Positions 63,199 through 64,000 of a stretch of DNA of 64,000 nt are shown piece after piece (the first letter of the stretch is position 1; every line of letters begins with the position of its first letter). The notes beneath the pieces are model-generated. The model made no database searches. It saw nothing but the letters and a program-made list of their open reading frames with translations, and was not told the DNA's origin. Both the position numbers and the translations under genes were made by a program. The DNA is taken from positions 2,108,001 to 2,172,000 of the forward strand of contig NZ_CP109430.1 of NCBI RefSeq assembly GCF_036250735.1, given 5' to 3'. The stretch is from Streptosporangium sp. NBC_01495. Its GTDB lineage: Bacteria; Actinomycetota; Actinomycetes; Streptosporangiales; Streptosporangiaceae.

Positions 63199-64000
63199 GC
63201 CGCCCTCCCAATGAGGCTCAGGTAGTTCTCCTCCAGCGACGGGCGCCGGATCTCCAGGCCGGGCACCGGGCCGTCGAACCTCCGGTGCAGCTCCCACGCG
63301 GCCCGGGACGGGTCCTCGGTGGTCAGGACCTGTTCCCGGCCGTCCTCCAACCAGCGCACGTGTGACTGCGCCTGTACGGCCCGCGCCAGCTCGGACGGGG
63401 TCCCGCACACGGCGATCTCCCCGCCGACCAGGATCGCGGTCCGGTGCGCCAGTTTCTCCGCCTCGGCGAGGTCGTGCGTGGTCAGCAGCACCGTGATGCC
63501 CTCGTCGGCGGCGAGTTTCCTGATCAGCAGGTGGAACTCCCTGCGTGCCTCCGGATCGAACCCGGTCGTCGGCTCGTCGAGGAACAGCAGCCGGGGGCGG
63601 CCCACGATGCCCAGGGCGACGTCCAGCCGGCGGCGCTGGCCGCCCGACAGGCGGCTCGCCCGCTGTCCGGCCTGCGCGGCCAGGCCGAGCGCGCTCAGCA
63701 GCTCGTCCGGGTCGCGAGGGTCGTCGTAGAACTCGCCGAGGTGGGCCAGGAGGTCCCTGGCGCTCCACCGGGGGTGGTCGCGCCAGCTCTGCAGCACGAT
63801 CCCCAGCTTGGCCCGCCAGGCGTCGGTGCCGCGTGCGGGGTCCGTCCCCAGCACGCTCACCTCGCCGGACGACCTGTTCCTGAAGCCCTCCAGGATCTCG
63901 ACGGTGGTGGTCTTGCCCGCTCCGTTGGGGCCGAGCAGCGTGAAGATCTCCCCGTGCTCGATCTCGAGGTCGACCCCTCGCAACACCTCGGCCGCGCCGT
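63195..64000 (-). CDS. ABC transporter ATP-binding protein, partial
   Basis: About 268 residues are visible, missing the first few at the right edge. Walker A LLGPNGAGKTTTVEILEG, signature LSGGQRRRLDVALG and Walker B RLLFLDEPTTGFDP are intact, followed by the DrrA-like C-terminal region (LEIRRPSLEENYLSLIG). It powers the ABC-2 permease whose start it overlaps. The reading frame stays open to the window end (GAAEVLRGVDLE), so the start codon is outside. Confidence 0.92.
   Translation of the reverse strand, partial: GAAEVLRGVDLEIEHGEIFTLLGPNGAGKTTTVEILEGFRNRSSGEVSVLGTDPARGTDAWRAKLGIVLQSWRDHPRWSARDLLAHLGEFYDDPRDPDELLSALGLAAQAGQRASRLSGGQRRRLDVALGIVGRPRLLFLDEPTTGFDPEARREFHLLIRKLAADEGITVLLTTHDLAEAEKLAHRTAILVGGEIAVCGTPSELARAVQAQSHVRWLEDGREQVLTTEDPSRAAWELHRRFDGPVPGLEIRRPSLEENYLSLIGRAA

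Overview
The window is high-GC DNA with G/C-ending codons, GTG starts and GTGA/ATGA operon overlaps. Typical actinobacterial families are present: GuaB1, a LigB-type ligase, DUF4192, DUF1707, DUF3224, DUF3616, SARP/BTAD regulators, a maleylpyruvate-isomerase-like protein, and sugar ABC importers without their own ATPase. This points to a filamentous actinomycete, probably Streptosporangiaceae or a relative (inference; no marker fixes the genus). Rare TTA codons in five genes fit bldA-type control.

Layout. (1) 1-4.4 kb: an AraC-type regulator coupled to an asparagine-synthase-like enzyme, a TIGR03086 protein and a vWA lipoprotein. (2) 4.5-7.7 kb: tRNA-Ala(GGC) followed by a lower-GC, decayed stretch with an AraC fragment, a small secreted protein broken by an early TGA, an intact I36-type secreted inhibitor, a frameshifted Nudix gene and long hairpins. 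(3) 7.7-25 kb: a secreted GH87 alpha-1,3-glucanase and mostly housekeeping genes (MFS, Pth2-like, FtsH, Maf, EI24, DUF4192). (4) 25.0-40.6 kb: four membrane-anchored GT2 glycosyltransferases, two membrane-anchored EEP phosphodiesterase-fold enzymes, an LPG-synthase-TM/flippase-like protein, a UbiA-type phosphoribosyl-polyprenol synthase, an extended SDR, a class III aminotransferase and two SARP-family regulators. This looks like an uncharacterised polyprenyl-linked glycan or glycolipid pathway and is the most interesting part of the window. (5) 41-44.7 kb: LigB, an FKBP and conserved hypotheticals. (6) 45.2-57.1 kb: two beta-glucoside/oligosaccharide uptake systems (two binding proteins, four permeases, two GH1 beta-glucosidases, two LacI regulators). 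The GH1-LacI pairs form an inverted duplication around a double terminator, and GAGCGCTC-centred palindromes sit at the promoters. (7) 57.3-64 kb: a lipoprotein, a general stress protein, GuaB1, an effector-binding protein, a small HTH with a membrane partner, and an ABC-2 exporter running off the right edge.

A recurring feature is degenerate tandem repeats (14-70 bp units) in intergenic spaces, usually abutting or running into gene 3' ends and once forming the N-terminus of a protein. All functional calls come from reading the sequence and remembered family motifs; no database search was run.
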